Below, piece after piece: positions 1 to 9,798 of a DNA stretch of 64,000 nt (the first letter of the stretch is position 1; every line of letters begins with the position of its first letter). Location: contig NZ_JABTCF010000001.1 in NCBI RefSeq assembly GCF_014596745.1, positions 914,277-978,276 on the forward strand. The letters are read 5' to 3'. A model generated the notes under the pieces. That model did not search any database. It was given only the letters and a program-made list of their open reading frames with translations, and was not told the origin of the DNA. The stretch is from Maribacter aquimaris. GTDB taxonomy: Bacteria > Bacteroidota > Bacteroidia > Flavobacteriales > Flavobacteriaceae. A program made the translations under genes and the position numbers.

Positions 1-627
1 GCGGTTAAAGTCGGCCTGGCACAAGCCAATGCCAACAAGAATATGGCAGCCAAGAATTTGTCCGACACAAAGTTATATGCTCCCTTCGCAGGAATGATCA
101 CGGCTAAACTAACCGAAATGGGTGCTACTGTAGCTCCCGGAGTACCGGCCTTTACCGTTATGAAAACCGATAAGGTGTATGCCAAAGCCTCTATCAGTGA
201 ATCGGAAATCTCAAAACTCAAAGTAGGATCCGAAGCCCAGATAGAAATTCCATCGATGCACAAGACCTTTACTGGAAAGGTTGCTATCGTTAACCTAAGT
301 GCAGACGCAGTTACCAGAACCTTTAACGTTAAGGTTCGTCTGGACAATAGTGAAAACCAACTGCTTCCCGGAATGATCTCAAACATAAAGATCCATACCG
401 ATAACAACCAAGAAGTAATCAGCATACCGGCACAGGCCGTCGTTCGCGATATCAACGATATCACTTATGCCTTTATCGTTGAAAACAATAAAGCGATTAA
501 GAAGCGTGTGGATATCGGTGACTTTAAGGGGAACCAGGTGGTTATTACCAAAGGCATATCCGCCGGGGACTTATTGATTTCAAAAGGATACACGAATGTT
601 AAAGATGGTCAGGAAGTAACCTTTTAA
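1..627 (+). CDS. RND efflux periplasmic adaptor (HlyD/AcrA family), 5'-truncated by window edge
   Basis: The reading frame is open from base 1, so the gene begins upstream of the window; an internal ATG at 43 is probably not the start. The visible part covers the end of the alpha-helical hairpin (Ala/Asn-rich), the lipoyl/barrel-sandwich half (APFAGMITAKL, typical of membrane-fusion proteins), the beta-barrel (VYAKASISESEISKLKVG) and the membrane-proximal domain (residues GMISNIKI onward, with IPAQAVV). Adaptors of this family bridge an inner-membrane RND pump to an outer-membrane channel. It lies 21 bp upstream of the RND pump gene on the same strand, so the two are probably co-transcribed. 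The substrate cannot be told from sequence. Confidence 0.93.
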   Translation, partial: AVKVGLAQANANKNMAAKNLSDTKLYAPFAGMITAKLTEMGATVAPGVPAFTVMKTDKVYAKASISESEISKLKVGSEAQIEIPSMHKTFTGKVAIVNLSADAVTRTFNVKVRLDNSENQLLPGMISNIKIHTDNNQEVISIPAQAVVRDINDITYAFIVENNKAIKKRVDIGDFKGNQVVITKGISAGDLLISKGYTNVKDGQEVTF

Positions 628-648
628 TTCAAGCAAAGTCAACAAACG

Positions 649-3600
649 ATGAAAAAAGTAAAGATAAATTTTATAGAGGCAGCAATGAAATACCGCGAGG
701 TAACCATTGTTTTCACCATACTTTTAATGGCTTTTGGACTGTATGCCGTATTTACCATGCCCCGAAGCGAAGATCCCGAGATTACCGTTAGAAAAGGGCT
801 TGTCATTGCAGCGTATCCAGGCGCCGATGAGCTTCAGGTAGAACAACAGCTCACCGAAAAAATAGAACAATACCTATTCAGTTTTGAGGAAGTTAAAAAA
901 GATGAGACCATTTCAGATACCAAAGCCGGACAAGTGGTCATTACCGTTGAACTGAACGAAAACGTAAAGGACACCGATAGGTTTTGGTCAACCCTGCAAA
1001 ATGGGCTGAACACTACTTTTAGAATGAACTATACCTTGCCCAATGGCATCGTAGGCCCTATTGTAAACAGTAATTTTGGCGATGTTGTAGCCCAAATGAT
1101 AACCGTTTCCGCCCCCGGTAGAAGCTATGCCGAAATCGAAACTTATTTGGATAAACTCGAAGACGGACTCAAAACCATTGATGAGACTTCCAAAATAAAT
1201 AGGTATGGGGAACAGAAAGAACAAATCTATGTTACCCTGAACAATGAGAAGTTAAAACAATACGGGGTTGGTATTTCCAGTATTGCACAGACCATACAGA
1301 CCCAGAATGCCACAGGTTATTCCGGTGAAATACAGTTACAAAGTGCTACTGCCAATGTATTCACCAAAAACCAATACAAGAGCACGGCAGATTTGGGAAA
1401 TCAGATCATTTATAGTGAACCCAATGGAAAGACCCTCCGCTTAAAAGACTTTGCGACCATTGAGCGTAGGTATGAGGAAGAAGAAAGCTACATCCAAGTA
1501 GACAAACAACGTGTTACCATGTTGTCCATTGCAATGCAGCCCGGTAACAATATCGTAAAGTTCGGTGAAAAAGTAGACGGTAAAATAGAAGAAGTAAAGC
1601 AATTTTTGCCCCAAGATGTTCAAATCAAGACCATTGTAAACCAACCTGAAGTGGTAAAAGAAAGTATAAACCACTTTATGCTCGAATTCATTATAGCAAT
1701 ATCCGCAGTTATCATAGTGGTGATTCTACTATTGCCTTTTAGGGTTGCGGTTGTTTCGGCGCTAGCCTGCCCTATCGCCATAATCATCACTTTTGGTATA
1801 TTGAACATGATCGGCATCGAAATCCACCAAGTATCCCTTGCCGCATTGATTATTGTTCTCGGTATGGTAGTGGACAATGCCATTGTTGTGGTAGATAATT
1901 ATATTGAAAAGTTAGATGAAGGTATTGACCGATGGACGGCTGCATGGCAGGCCGCAACCCAATTGATGGTCCCCATCTTTACAGCTACCTTGGCCATTAT
2001 CTTTGCTTTTTTACCTTTGGCCCTTTTCCTAAATGGATTGGCTAAGGAGTTTATACAATCCTTACCAATTGCCGTGGCCATCGCCTTGTTCACCTCATTT
2101 TTGGTGGCCATCTTACTTACCCCATATATGTGTTATGTTTCCATTAAAAAAGGACTGAAGCATAAGGTCAGTGAACGTCCTCCGAAATTATCGCTGCTCG
2201 ATCGCTTACAAATGAAATTCAACAATTGGTTGGACTATAGTTTTCGCCACCCCAAGATAACCTTGGCCATAGGTACTGCTTCCATCATCCTGGCTTTTAT
2301 CATCGCAGGAAATACGGAACAGGAATTGTTTCCGACAGCAGAAAGAAACCAATTCAACCTTGAAGTTTGGTTGCCCAATGGCTATCCATTGGAAGAAACG
2401 GAAAAAGTGGTCAACCGTATTGAGGATGAAATAAGAAACGACGATCGTATTGTAACCATAGCCAGTTTCGTAGGTACCAGTTCCCCACGTTTTCACAGTA
2501 CCTATGCCCCCGAAGTACCCCGTGAGAATTTCGCCCAGATATTCATTACGACCACAGGGAATGAGGAGACCGATGAACTGGCCACGGAATACCTGAAAAA
2601 ATTCGATGGTTTTATTCCTGACGGTTATATTCGGGTACGTCAATTGGCCCTTAAGGAATCCCCAGCACCTATAGAGGTCCGTATTGTAGGTGAAGATATG
2701 AACGCTCAAAAAAAGGTGGCAGAGAAAGTAGAGGGCATTCTTGAAAATGCAGAAGGTACCAACTGGGTCAGGACCACCTATCAAGACGATTATTTTGGGA
2801 TCAAAGTCAATTTGGACGACAATAAAGCCAACCGGGTCGGGGTTACCAACGCTATGGTTTCACAAACGTTGGGGGCCGGATTAAGTGGTTATCCTGTTTC
2901 CACGCTTTATGAAGGCGATAAACCTGTGGATATCGTATTGCGTTTGGATGCCGAAAACAGGAACGACATCGATGATCTTGGGGAGGTGGGTATCCCTACC
3001 ATGTATGGCACCAAGATACCATTAAAAGAAATCGCATCAATTTCCCCTGAATGGCATACTGGGGTTATTTCCCGCAGAAATGGTTTAAGAACCCTGACCG
3101 TTAGGTCAGAGGCCCAAATGGGGATAAAGGCAGCCACAATACTTGACAAAATAAAACCTACCATAGACCAAATGGAACTACCAGAGGGTATAACCATTAA
3201 TTATGGGGGTGAATATGAGAGTTCTGCAGAAACAATGCCCCCAATGGCCACCTCTTTGGCCGTTAGTTTGGTACTTATATTTTTGGTGTTGATGTTCCAA
3301 TTTAAAAACTTCACTAGGGTGCTTATCGTATTGGCAACATTCCCCTTGAGTTTATTAGGCGCGTTCCTAGGATTAAAACTGACTGGAAATCCATTTGGCT
3401 TTACCGCATTTATGGGTGTAGTCAGCCTTATAGGAATCGTAGTACGGAACGGAATTATCCTGGTCGATTATGCCGACGAATTGGCCATTGACCATAACTA
3501 CTCTATAAAAGGAGCTGCCAAAGCCGCTGGAAAAAGGAGAATGCGCCCCATATTCCTGACCTCAGCTGCAGCTGCCGTAGGTGTGGTGCCGATGATCGTG

Positions 3601-5067
3601 GGCAAATCACCTTTATGGGCGCCATTAGGCAGTGTATTGGCCGTAGGACTAATTGTATCCATGGTACTGACCTTGTTTATTATCCCTATTCTATATTACA
3701 AATTCGCTAAAAAGGAGTATCCAAGAGATCACGCCAGACCTATGGATAATAAAATTCAATACAAACCCAATCATTTTAGTAAAATCAAAATGAAACTGGC
3801 CAAGATCATGCCTTTTTTCATGTTCCTTCTGGTTTTTCAGACCGGTTTGGGACAAGAAAAACCTTTGAGCTTAGAAAATGTAAAAGCACTTGCCCTTAAA
3901 AACAACAAGGAGATAGTCAAGGAGCAATACAATCTTGATGCCGCCAATGCTGCCCAAAAAGCGACAAAAACGGCCGATAAACCCTCTTTGGACGCCAGTG
4001 CCATGGGTATCTATCTCGATAATCCACCCTTAGGGTTATTACCCGATTACACCGTGTACTCAACTTTAGGGGTTTCCCAGGTACTTTACGCAGGGGGCAA
4101 GGTAAGTACCGCTAAAAAGATGGCAAAAACCGGGGTTGACCTCCAAACCTCCCAAAAGGATTTGACCCAAAGCAATGTGTTGTTACAGGTGGAAAACACG
4201 TATTGGCAACTCGTAAATGTTAAGGGGAAAGTTGCTTTGGCCGAGAAATACCAAAAATTATTGAAAGGGCTTTTGACCGATTTAACCAATCTGTACGATG
4301 CGGGTCTTACCTATAAAAATGATCTCTTGAAAGTACAGGTAGAATCGAACCAAGCGGAGCTTGACCTCATGACGGCCAATGACAACCTACACATGCTCAA
4401 GCTTCAATTAGCCCAATTGGCGGGATTGCCCAACACCAATTTCGAGGTTGATGGTTCCATAAACGAAGAAGACCTTTTGGTAGAAGAAGTTTTGATTGAT
4501 ATCGCAGTTGAAAACCGACCAGAAATCGCAATGCTCCAAAATGCGGTTAAACTGGGTGACCTGCAAACCGATTTATTAAAGGCTGAAAGAAAACCTACTT
4601 TGGGAATCAGTTTTTCAGAATCCTATTTATATGGAGACAATATAAATGCTGCTGAAGCGGAAGACCATATGACCAACTTTGCCGGCTTGGCAAGCCTTAA
4701 TATCCCCATTTTTGATTGGGGGGGGCGAAAACATAAGGTGAAAGAACAGCGTTTTAAGGTAGAAGCCCAAAAAGCGGAATTGGAAAGAACCAAAGAATTG
4801 GTGGCCATTGAAATCCAAAACGCCTATTTAGAGATAAACCAATCCATAAAAAGAGTGGATATCGCCAAGAAATCAATGCTCCAGGCCGATGAGAACCTGA
4901 AGCTTCACCAAGATAGATTCGATGCTGGAACTATTAGCGGTAGCGATGTCCTGGAAGCCCAGGTATTATGGCAAAAAGCCTATTCGGATTTAATTGACGC
5001 CAAAGCCAATTACAATATCCGCAAAGCAGCATATTTCAAAAGTATTGGCGAATTGAATATTCAATAA
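649..5067 (+). CDS. RND efflux pump permease fused to a TolC-like outer-membrane factor
   Basis: A 1,472-residue continuous frame with two modules. Residues 1 to about 1,035 are an AcrB-type RND permease: N-terminal TM helix, two periplasmic porter regions and two TM bundles; the TM4 motif reads GMVVDNAIVVVDN, so the second acidic position of the usual Asp-Asp pair is Asn. From residue 1,048 there is a signal-peptide-like segment (MKLAKIMPFFMFLLVFQTG, then LGQ), followed by a TolC/OEP domain (PLSLENVKALALKNNKEI start, long helical repeats, about 410 residues). RND-TolC fusions are known in CusA/CzcA-like proteins of Bacteroidota. It follows the adaptor by 21 bp and precedes a TetR gene by 3 bp, so one transcript would supply a complete tripartite pump. 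No frameshift or stop separates the modules. Whether the TolC part is cleaved off is unknown. Confidence 0.92.
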   Translation: MKKVKINFIEAAMKYREVTIVFTILLMAFGLYAVFTMPRSEDPEITVRKGLVIAAYPGADELQVEQQLTEKIEQYLFSFEEVKKDETISDTKAGQVVITVELNENVKDTDRFWSTLQNGLNTTFRMNYTLPNGIVGPIVNSNFGDVVAQMITVSAPGRSYAEIETYLDKLEDGLKTIDETSKINRYGEQKEQIYVTLNNEKLKQYGVGISSIAQTIQTQNATGYSGEIQLQSATANVFTKNQYKSTADLGNQIIYSEPNGKTLRLKDFATIERRYEEEESYIQVDKQRVTMLSIAMQPGNNIVKFGEKVDGKIEEVKQFLPQDVQIKTIVNQPEVVKESINHFMLEFIIAISAVIIVVILLLPFRVAVVSALACPIAIIITFGILNMIGIEIHQVSLAALIIVLGMVVDNAIVVVDNYIEKLDEGIDRWTAAWQAATQLMVPIFTATLAIIFAFLPLALFLNGLAKEFIQSLPIAVAIALFTSFLVAILLTPYMCYVSIKKGLKHKVSERPPKLSLLDRLQMKFNNWLDYSFRHPKITLAIGTASIILAFIIAGNTEQELFPTAERNQFNLEVWLPNGYPLEETEKVVNRIEDEIRNDDRIVTIASFVGTSSPRFHSTYAPEVPRENFAQIFITTTGNEETDELATEYLKKFDGFIPDGYIRVRQLALKESPAPIEVRIVGEDMNAQKKVAEKVEGILENAEGTNWVRTTYQDDYFGIKVNLDDNKANRVGVTNAMVSQTLGAGLSGYPVSTLYEGDKPVDIVLRLDAENRNDIDDLGEVGIPTMYGTKIPLKEIASISPEWHTGVISRRNGLRTLTVRSEAQMGIKAATILDKIKPTIDQMELPEGITINYGGEYESSAETMPPMATSLAVSLVLIFLVLMFQFKNFTRVLIVLATFPLSLLGAFLGLKLTGNPFGFTAFMGVVSLIGIVVRNGIILVDYADELAIDHNYSIKGAAKAAGKRRMRPIFLTSAAAAVGVVPMIVGKSPLWAPLGSVLAVGLIVSMVLTLFIIPILYYKFAKKEYPRDHARPMDNKIQYKPNHFSKIKMKLAKIMPFFMFLLVFQTGLGQEKPLSLENVKALALKNNKEIVKEQYNLDAANAAQKATKTADKPSLDASAMGIYLDNPPLGLLPDYTVYSTLGVSQVLYAGGKVSTAKKMAKTGVDLQTSQKDLTQSNVLLQVENTYWQLVNVKGKVALAEKYQKLLKGLLTDLTNLYDAGLTYKNDLLKVQVESNQAELDLMTANDNLHMLKLQLAQLAGLPNTNFEVDGSINEEDLLVEEVLIDIAVENRPEIAMLQNAVKLGDLQTDLLKAERKPTLGISFSESYLYGDNINAAEAEDHMTNFAGLASLNIPIFDWGGRKHKVKEQRFKVEAQKAELERTKELVAIEIQNAYLEINQSIKRVDIAKKSMLQADENLKLHQDRFDAGTISGSDVLEAQVLWQKAYSDLIDAKANYNIRKAAYFKSIGELNIQ

Positions 5068-5070
5068 CGT

Positions 5071-5682
5071 ATGGAAACGGCATCTTACAGCAAAAAAGAC
5101 CTCATCTTGGAAAAGGCCACCACCATGTTCACCGAATATGGTATTCACAGCCTATCAATGGATGATGTTGCCAATGCATGTGGCGTTTCCAAAAGAACAA
5201 TATATAAATACTATCAAAACAAAGCGGACCTTATAGATCAAATAATCACCAAAAAAATAGAAACTTTTAAAAATAGCATTGAGGATATTACAATGAATTC
5301 TGAAAATGCCGTTGTAGAGTTGCATCGTTTTTTCAAACTCTACAAAGTAGTAATATCCTCTTATACCCCCACATTGATTAGGGATATTAAACGTTATAAC
5401 CTTCAAATTTCATTAAAGTTTTCAAGAATCAACAATGATATAATTTTACCTTTTGTATACAATAATATTGAAAAAGGGCAAGTAGAAGGCCTTTATAAGG
5501 AACAATTAAATCAAGAAGACCTTAGTGAATCCATTCTGAACATGCTAAACTATATTTTTACCGATGATTCGGTCACCGATATTGAAAACGTTCACAAAAC
5601 CTTGGATTTTTTTGGAAAACTATTGATGCATCGTTTGGTTACGCTTAAAGGATTGGAATCGCTAAATGCCCTGAATTTGTAA
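5071..5682 (+). CDS. TetR/AcrR family transcriptional regulator
   Basis: A 203-residue protein with an N-terminal helix-turn-helix at about residues 8-55 (LEKATTMFTEYGIHSLSMDDV, then VANACGVSKRTIYKYYQNK), which is the hallmark of TetR repressors. The C-terminal part is a helical ligand-binding/dimerisation domain without recognisable subfamily. It starts 3 bp after the stop of the RND-TolC fusion, so it is in the same operon and probably autoregulates the efflux genes. Placement at the 3' end rather than the 5' end of the operon is less usual but seen in flavobacteria. A hairpin terminator follows at about 5,850. Confidence 0.93.
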   Translation: METASYSKKDLILEKATTMFTEYGIHSLSMDDVANACGVSKRTIYKYYQNKADLIDQIITKKIETFKNSIEDITMNSENAVVELHRFFKLYKVVISSYTPTLIRDIKRYNLQISLKFSRINNDIILPFVYNNIEKGQVEGLYKEQLNQEDLSESILNMLNYIFTDDSVTDIENVHKTLDFFGKLLMHRLVTLKGLESLNALNL

Positions 5683-5849
5683 CTCAATTTCAAGGATATA
5701 AATAAACCCCTGTGGATTCTAAATCCATAGTTTTAAATAAAAGAATAAAATACGTTTTAAAGTCAGTTTGTCATCCCGAATTAGGTTCTAAGAGGAATCC
5801 CATGAGTATACGATTCCCCCTCATTCATTCTTTAGTTCCCCCAATAAAA

Positions 5850-5886
5850 GACCCCTTGTATGCAATAGATATAAGGGGTTTTGTTT
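5850..5886 (+). terminator. Rho-independent terminator after the efflux operon
   Basis: ACCCCTT (5851-5857) pairs with AAGGGGT (5873-5879), with the flanking GTAT/ATAA partly extending the stem, followed by a T-rich tract. It is about 170 bp downstream of the TetR stop and just before the repeat array. Confidence 0.6.
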
Positions 5887-5904
5887 TGGTATATGACCTT
5901 TTGA

Positions 5905-6178
5905 GGTCTCGACTGCGCTCGACCTGACAAACCTCGATTGTGCTATTGGATTAGCAGTATTGCAAAAACATATTGTTTTGTGACCCTGTCCGGTCAGTAG
6001 AAATGAAAATCATTCCGATAATAGGACTGATGAGGTCTCGACTGCGCTCGACCTGACATACCTCGACTGGGCAACTTGATTAGCAGTATTGCAAAAACAT
6101 ATTGTTTTGTGACCCTGTCCGGTCAGTAGAAATGAATATCATTCCGATAATAGGACTGATGAGGTCTCGACTGCGCTA
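5905..6178. repeat. Tandem 127-129 bp repeat carrying the 24-bp palindromic element
   Basis: A unit starting GAGGTCTCGACTGCGCTCGA recurs at 5905, 6032 and 6161 (third copy cut short). Units share a segment beginning TTAGCAGTATTGCAAAAACA, at 5951 and 6080, and the phrase CCGGTCAGTAGAAATGA. No coding potential is evident. Confidence 0.85.
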
Positions 6179-6256
6179 TTTGATCAACATGATTCTATAA
6201 CTATGTCCAGTCAGTGGAAATGACGATCATTTTGATTATATATCTCAAAAAAATAA

Positions 6257-7101
6257 GGTCTCGACTGCGCTCGACCTGACATACCTCGACTGCGCTAGAC
6301 CTGACAAACATAAACTTCTTTAGGATTACATCGCCATATGGTAGTTTGCAATTAAAGTCGAAAAGTCTTCCTATTCGGCGAAATCATTAACTTAATAACC
6401 CGTCCGGTCGAGCGCAGTCGAGACCTTTTAAAGGGTCAGCATTAATCCAAAAACATGTTCTAGGTTTCGTTGACAACCCATGATGTCATATGATTACACA
6501 AAAAATATTAATTTGTACCAATGTCCGGTCGAGCGCAGTCGAGACCTCCTTTTGATTACCTAAAGCCAGAAACCTGAACTGCATTCATAGTCCTAAAAGC
6601 CCCATTTTTATACCCCTGTCCGGTCGAGCGCAGTCGAGACCTTTTAACGGGTCAGACTTGATCTGAAATCACGGACCAGGTATCGTTCACAACCATAATG
6701 CCTTATGATTCCTCAAAAATATTATTAATTAGTACCAATGTCCGGTCGAGTGCAGTCGAGACCTTTTAACGGGTCAGCCTTGACCCAAAAACATGTATTA
6801 GGTTTCATTGATAGCCCTTGATGCGATATGATTCCTCAAAAAAATCATAACGTATACCCCTGTCCGGTCGAGCGCAGTCGAGACCTCCTTTTGATTACCT
6901 AAAGCCAGAAACCTGAACTGCATTCATAGTCCTAAAAGCCCCATTTTTATACCCCTGTCCGGTCGAGCGCAGTCGAGACCTTTTAACGGGTCAGACTTGA
7001 TCTGAAATCACGGACCAGGTATCGTTCACAACCATAATGCCTTATGATTCCTCAAAAAAATCATAACGTATACTCCTGTCCGGTCGAGCGCAGTCGAGAC
7101 C
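6257..7101. repeat. Array of dispersed 24-bp palindromic elements in opposing orientations
   Basis: The element GGTCTCGACTGCGCTCGACC (forward orientation) occurs at 5907, 6034, 6163 (truncated) and 6257, with a degenerate copy near 6283. Its reverse complement, preceded by GTCC, occurs at 6402, 6523, 6618, 6740 (one mismatch), 6862, 6957 and 7078. Spacing in the second set is 95-122 bp. The core is an imperfect inverted repeat, so the elements could form small hairpins. Spacers are themselves partly duplicated, which excludes a CRISPR. Similar short GC-rich elements are a common type of intergenic repeat in marine flavobacteria (my recollection, not checked). Confidence 0.85.
6523..7058. repeat. 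197-bp exact direct duplication (6523-6719 and 6862-7058)
   Basis: By eye, the two copies are identical from GTCCGGTCGAGCGCAGTCG through CCTTATGATTCCTCAAAAA, offset 339 bp. Each copy contains two palindromic elements. The identity suggests a recent segmental duplication or gene conversion inside the array. Confidence 0.8.
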
Positions 7102-7173
7102 TTTTAACGGGTCAGCCATAACATAGAATCCTGGACTACGCCCATAGCCCAGGAAACCTTGCCTTATTTTTGA

Positions 7174-7662
7174 TCACATCCTCAATTTAATGAACACCTC
7201 GTGTGTACCGTTGGATTGTGATGCTATCGCGTTATCGAAAGGGGCCTCATAGGCATATCCCATATTGATCCAATTCGCGGCATTGAAGATGAAAAGCCCC
7301 CCCAAACCTTCCCGAATCCTGTACGAGGGACCTATCTCCACTCTATCATTAAAACAGAATGCCGCCGTAATATCGATTGAAAGCGGGGTAGCCTCTACAT
7401 ACCTGAACATCGTGGAAGGCCGGAATAGAATACCCTTGGAAAGCTGAAAATCATACCCCCCGGCCAAATACACATGTGCCTTACCTGCAGCAAACGTTGC
7501 GAGGCCGTCTTCTTCCTCTAACCTATCATTGCTCAATAGTGCCGGTACCGAAAGGGAGGCAAAAAAACGTTCCCCTTTAAGTAATGCCCCAACACCTACG
7601 TTCGGTTTAAAACTACCGTCGATATCGTTTAAAATACCCACAAAAAGAAAGTAGAATTTCCA
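7174..7662 (-). pseudogene. PorP/SprF family type IX secretion membrane protein, C-terminal half only
   Basis: A 155-codon frame from a GTG at 7641 resembles the C-terminal half of PorP/SprF outer-membrane proteins (family size usually about 300-340 residues): GVGALLKGERFFASLSVP, the VYLAGGYDFQLSKGILFRPS segment, the region around RVEIGPSYRI, and a final beta strand ending FIKLRM. An in-frame stop lies at 7663-7665, and no matching N-terminal half or signal peptide is visible upstream. The gene is therefore most likely a 5'-deleted remnant. PorP/SprF proteins normally partner SprB-like adhesins. The remnant borders the repeat array, a plausible site for the deletion. Confidence 0.65.
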
Positions 7663-8136
7663 TTAACGGACTTTCTGGCAAAAAATGAAATTGCCAATAC
7701 CATCCCGAAAACACCAAGAACTAAGAAAATATTTTGCAAATTGTAGGTTATTACATATTTGTGGTGATAATCGTAAAATTAATTTTTTTTCAATACAAAC
7801 AAATGACCAGTAGAACTTTCTTGCTTTTTTATATAATATTACCAGATTTGGATTAACGTATTGCCAATCTAATAAAATACATACCTCTTAAATACGAGAG
7901 ATAGAAACCATATCTTATATTTCTTTTCCATTGAACCTAAAAAAAGCCTAAAATTGATTCCAAGGTCTAACCGTAATGAAACAATCTTCTGTTCGGTAGA
8001 TATTCAAAACAAACATAAAATAATCAGTTTTCTTCGAATTACCCATTGATGTGAACAACCGCAACTGGAGAAAGGTACCTTTATGGTCTATATTGATATT
8101 AGGGTCCAAAAAACATCCCTTTTCCCATACAATAAC
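7663..8136. other. Intergenic region without a recognised gene
   Basis: About 470 bp, AT-rich. On the minus strand a short hydrophobic open stretch lacks a start codon and a recognisable family. I see no RNA gene or clear terminator. Confidence 0.5.
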
Positions 8137-9153
8137 CTACCTAGAAAAAATATGATGCTGTGTTGCCGTAAAATAGTCCCGGAATATTTGGTTCAAGGCA
8201 TGGTTTTCCCTACTAGCCTTAACGCCCAATCCTGGAAATACCCCAATAATATTCTTGGAAATCATTTGTACCGATACCGAAGCTTCTTTATGTATTTCGT
8301 GAATGAATCGGTCCTCCAAAACCTTATTAGCCATAATCCTGTTTTCCACCTCTTTGGCATACCTGAACATTTTCCGGTTGGAATCTGTGATAATATGCTC
8401 CAAATCGCACAAAGTTTCCTTGGGCATAATAGAAATAGCCTCTTCCAATAAGTGTTCGGCCATGCCTATATAATTTGCCCAAAGCGTTAAATCGGCAAAA
8501 ACAGAAAATCCAATTTTAAATATCGGCTGAGGCAGATAGTACTTGTTATATAGAAAAGCACAACTTTTATGCACCAACACATCCTTAACCTCAAAAGATT
8601 GGGTAGCCGTAGCCTTTAACCCCATGGTGTTCCAATCATCGATGATCCGTACCTTATCCTTTGGCACAATAAAGGACAACACTTTTGGGGACCCATCTTC
8701 ATTTTTCAATATGCTTCCTTTTTTGACTATTTCAGCATTTAGGGTAAAATGCGTCAGATAAGGAGCTCCTGTCGCATAGTGCCATATACCCGAGATTTGA
8801 TAAGAATCACCAAATATTTCGGCCGTACCGGAAACACCGCCGCTTCCTCCAAAGCAAGCAGCGTATGTAGCATCAAGGAATATTTCTTTCGCTTTACCTG
8901 GCTGTAAATTTCCAATAAAATAATTAGCCCCGCTACAAAGGGTTACCGTCCATCCTAAACTCCCATCGATTTTCGCCAATTCCTTTAGTGCGGTCAAACC
9001 TTGGGTGAGGGAGGACTCCAAACCACCATAGGTCTTTGGTACCCATATATTCCATAGATTTTCCTTTTTGATCCAATTCAATACCTCTGAAGGTAAAACC
9101 TCGGCCCCAAAACACTGTTCCCTAAGCTCTTGCCGCTTGTCTTCCTGTATCAT
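8137..9153 (-). CDS. Acyl-CoA-dehydrogenase-like flavoprotein
   Basis: 338 residues. The order of segments fits the acyl-CoA dehydrogenase / flavin-dependent monooxygenase fold: N-terminal helical domain (IWVPKTYGGLESS), the KELAKIDGSLGWTVTLCSGA segment, central beta domain (GTAEIFGDSYQISGIWHYATGA, then VKDVLVHKSC) and C-terminal helices. The central domain is like that of HsaA/DszC-type monooxygenases as well as true dehydrogenases, so the reaction is uncertain. It overlaps the upstream pnuT-like gene by 32 bp and is therefore translationally coupled and under the same TPP riboswitch. This suggests a role in thiamine or thiamine-precursor salvage, which is inference only. Confidence 0.75.
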   Translation of the reverse strand: MIQEDKRQELREQCFGAEVLPSEVLNWIKKENLWNIWVPKTYGGLESSLTQGLTALKELAKIDGSLGWTVTLCSGANYFIGNLQPGKAKEIFLDATYAACFGGSGGVSGTAEIFGDSYQISGIWHYATGAPYLTHFTLNAEIVKKGSILKNEDGSPKVLSFIVPKDKVRIIDDWNTMGLKATATQSFEVKDVLVHKSCAFLYNKYYLPQPIFKIGFSVFADLTLWANYIGMAEHLLEEAISIMPKETLCDLEHIITDSNRKMFRYAKEVENRIMANKVLEDRFIHEIHKEASVSVQMISKNIIGVFPGLGVKASRENHALNQIFRDYFTATQHHIFSR

Positions 9154-9724
9154 TCAAAATTATTTTTCTCCATTTAAAATATCCTGAGGTTCCAACCGCA
9201 AACAAAAAAATGGTCAATCCCGCATATATGTACAGTTCTTTATAGAAGAGCAACGGAATGGAAATTATATTGCTAATATTCAGGTATATCCAATTTTCCA
9301 TCTTTCTTTTGGCCATGAGCCACATTCCGGCCCAGGCGAATGCGTTTACTGCAGCATCCCAAATAGGAACATCGGAATTGGTATAAAACTTAAGCCAGTA
9401 GACCATTAGGGTAAAACAAAGAAGTACAATTCCCATTGCTTTTATTTGCTCCGATCTATTGGAATACGAAATAGGGGTTTCTTCTTTTTGGCGACCAAAT
9501 TTCCAATAAAACCACCCATAGATACTCATCACCAAATAATAGAGGTTGATTAAAATATCGGCATAAAGTTGTGATTGGTAAAGCACCCACAGACTTATGA
9601 GGATCGCCACAATACCAAATAAATAGTTATGAATATTGTTGTTCCTCGCCAAGAGCACCTGAAATACACCAAGCACAGTTCCCAATGCTTGCAACCCTAT
9701 AAGATGTGTGAAAAAATCCTCCAT
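9122..9724 (-). CDS. pnuT: PnuC-family transporter, probable thiamine transporter PnuT
   Basis: 200 residues with about seven predicted hydrophobic segments. It carries PnuC-family hallmarks such as LLARNNNIHNYLFGI and YYLVMSIYGWFYW, and a C-terminal WIYLNISNIISIPLLFYK. PnuC proteins import nicotinamide riboside; PnuT homologues import thiamine. A TPP riboswitch directly upstream (9799-9886) makes thiamine the likely substrate. Passive uptake would be driven by thiamine phosphorylation in the cell. The downstream flavoprotein overlaps by 32 bp. Confidence 0.88.
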   Translation of the reverse strand: MEDFFTHLIGLQALGTVLGVFQVLLARNNNIHNYLFGIVAILISLWVLYQSQLYADILINLYYLVMSIYGWFYWKFGRQKEETPISYSNRSEQIKAMGIVLLCFTLMVYWLKFYTNSDVPIWDAAVNAFAWAGMWLMAKRKMENWIYLNISNIISIPLLFYKELYIYAGLTIFLFAVGTSGYFKWRKIILNDTGRQAARA

Positions 9725-9798
9725 TACAATTCCCTGACCAAAATTAATGCAATGGGAAGATGAAGTTCATATCGATGGCGGAAACGCTATATCGACTT

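Noticed and set aside
2206..2784. 192-codon minus-strand frame inside the RND gene
   Set aside because: Shadow frame opposite a clearly conserved RND protein.
5712..5927. 71-codon plus-strand frame after the TetR gene
   Set aside because: It runs through a terminator and into the repeat array, has no family resemblance, and its composition follows the repeat.
5905..7101. Possible CRISPR array
   Set aside because: The elements occur in both orientations, spacers are partly identical and of uneven length, and no cas gene is present.
7645..7790. Short hydrophobic open stretch on the minus strand
   Set aside because: There is no start codon at its 5' end and no recognisable family; chance reading is more likely.
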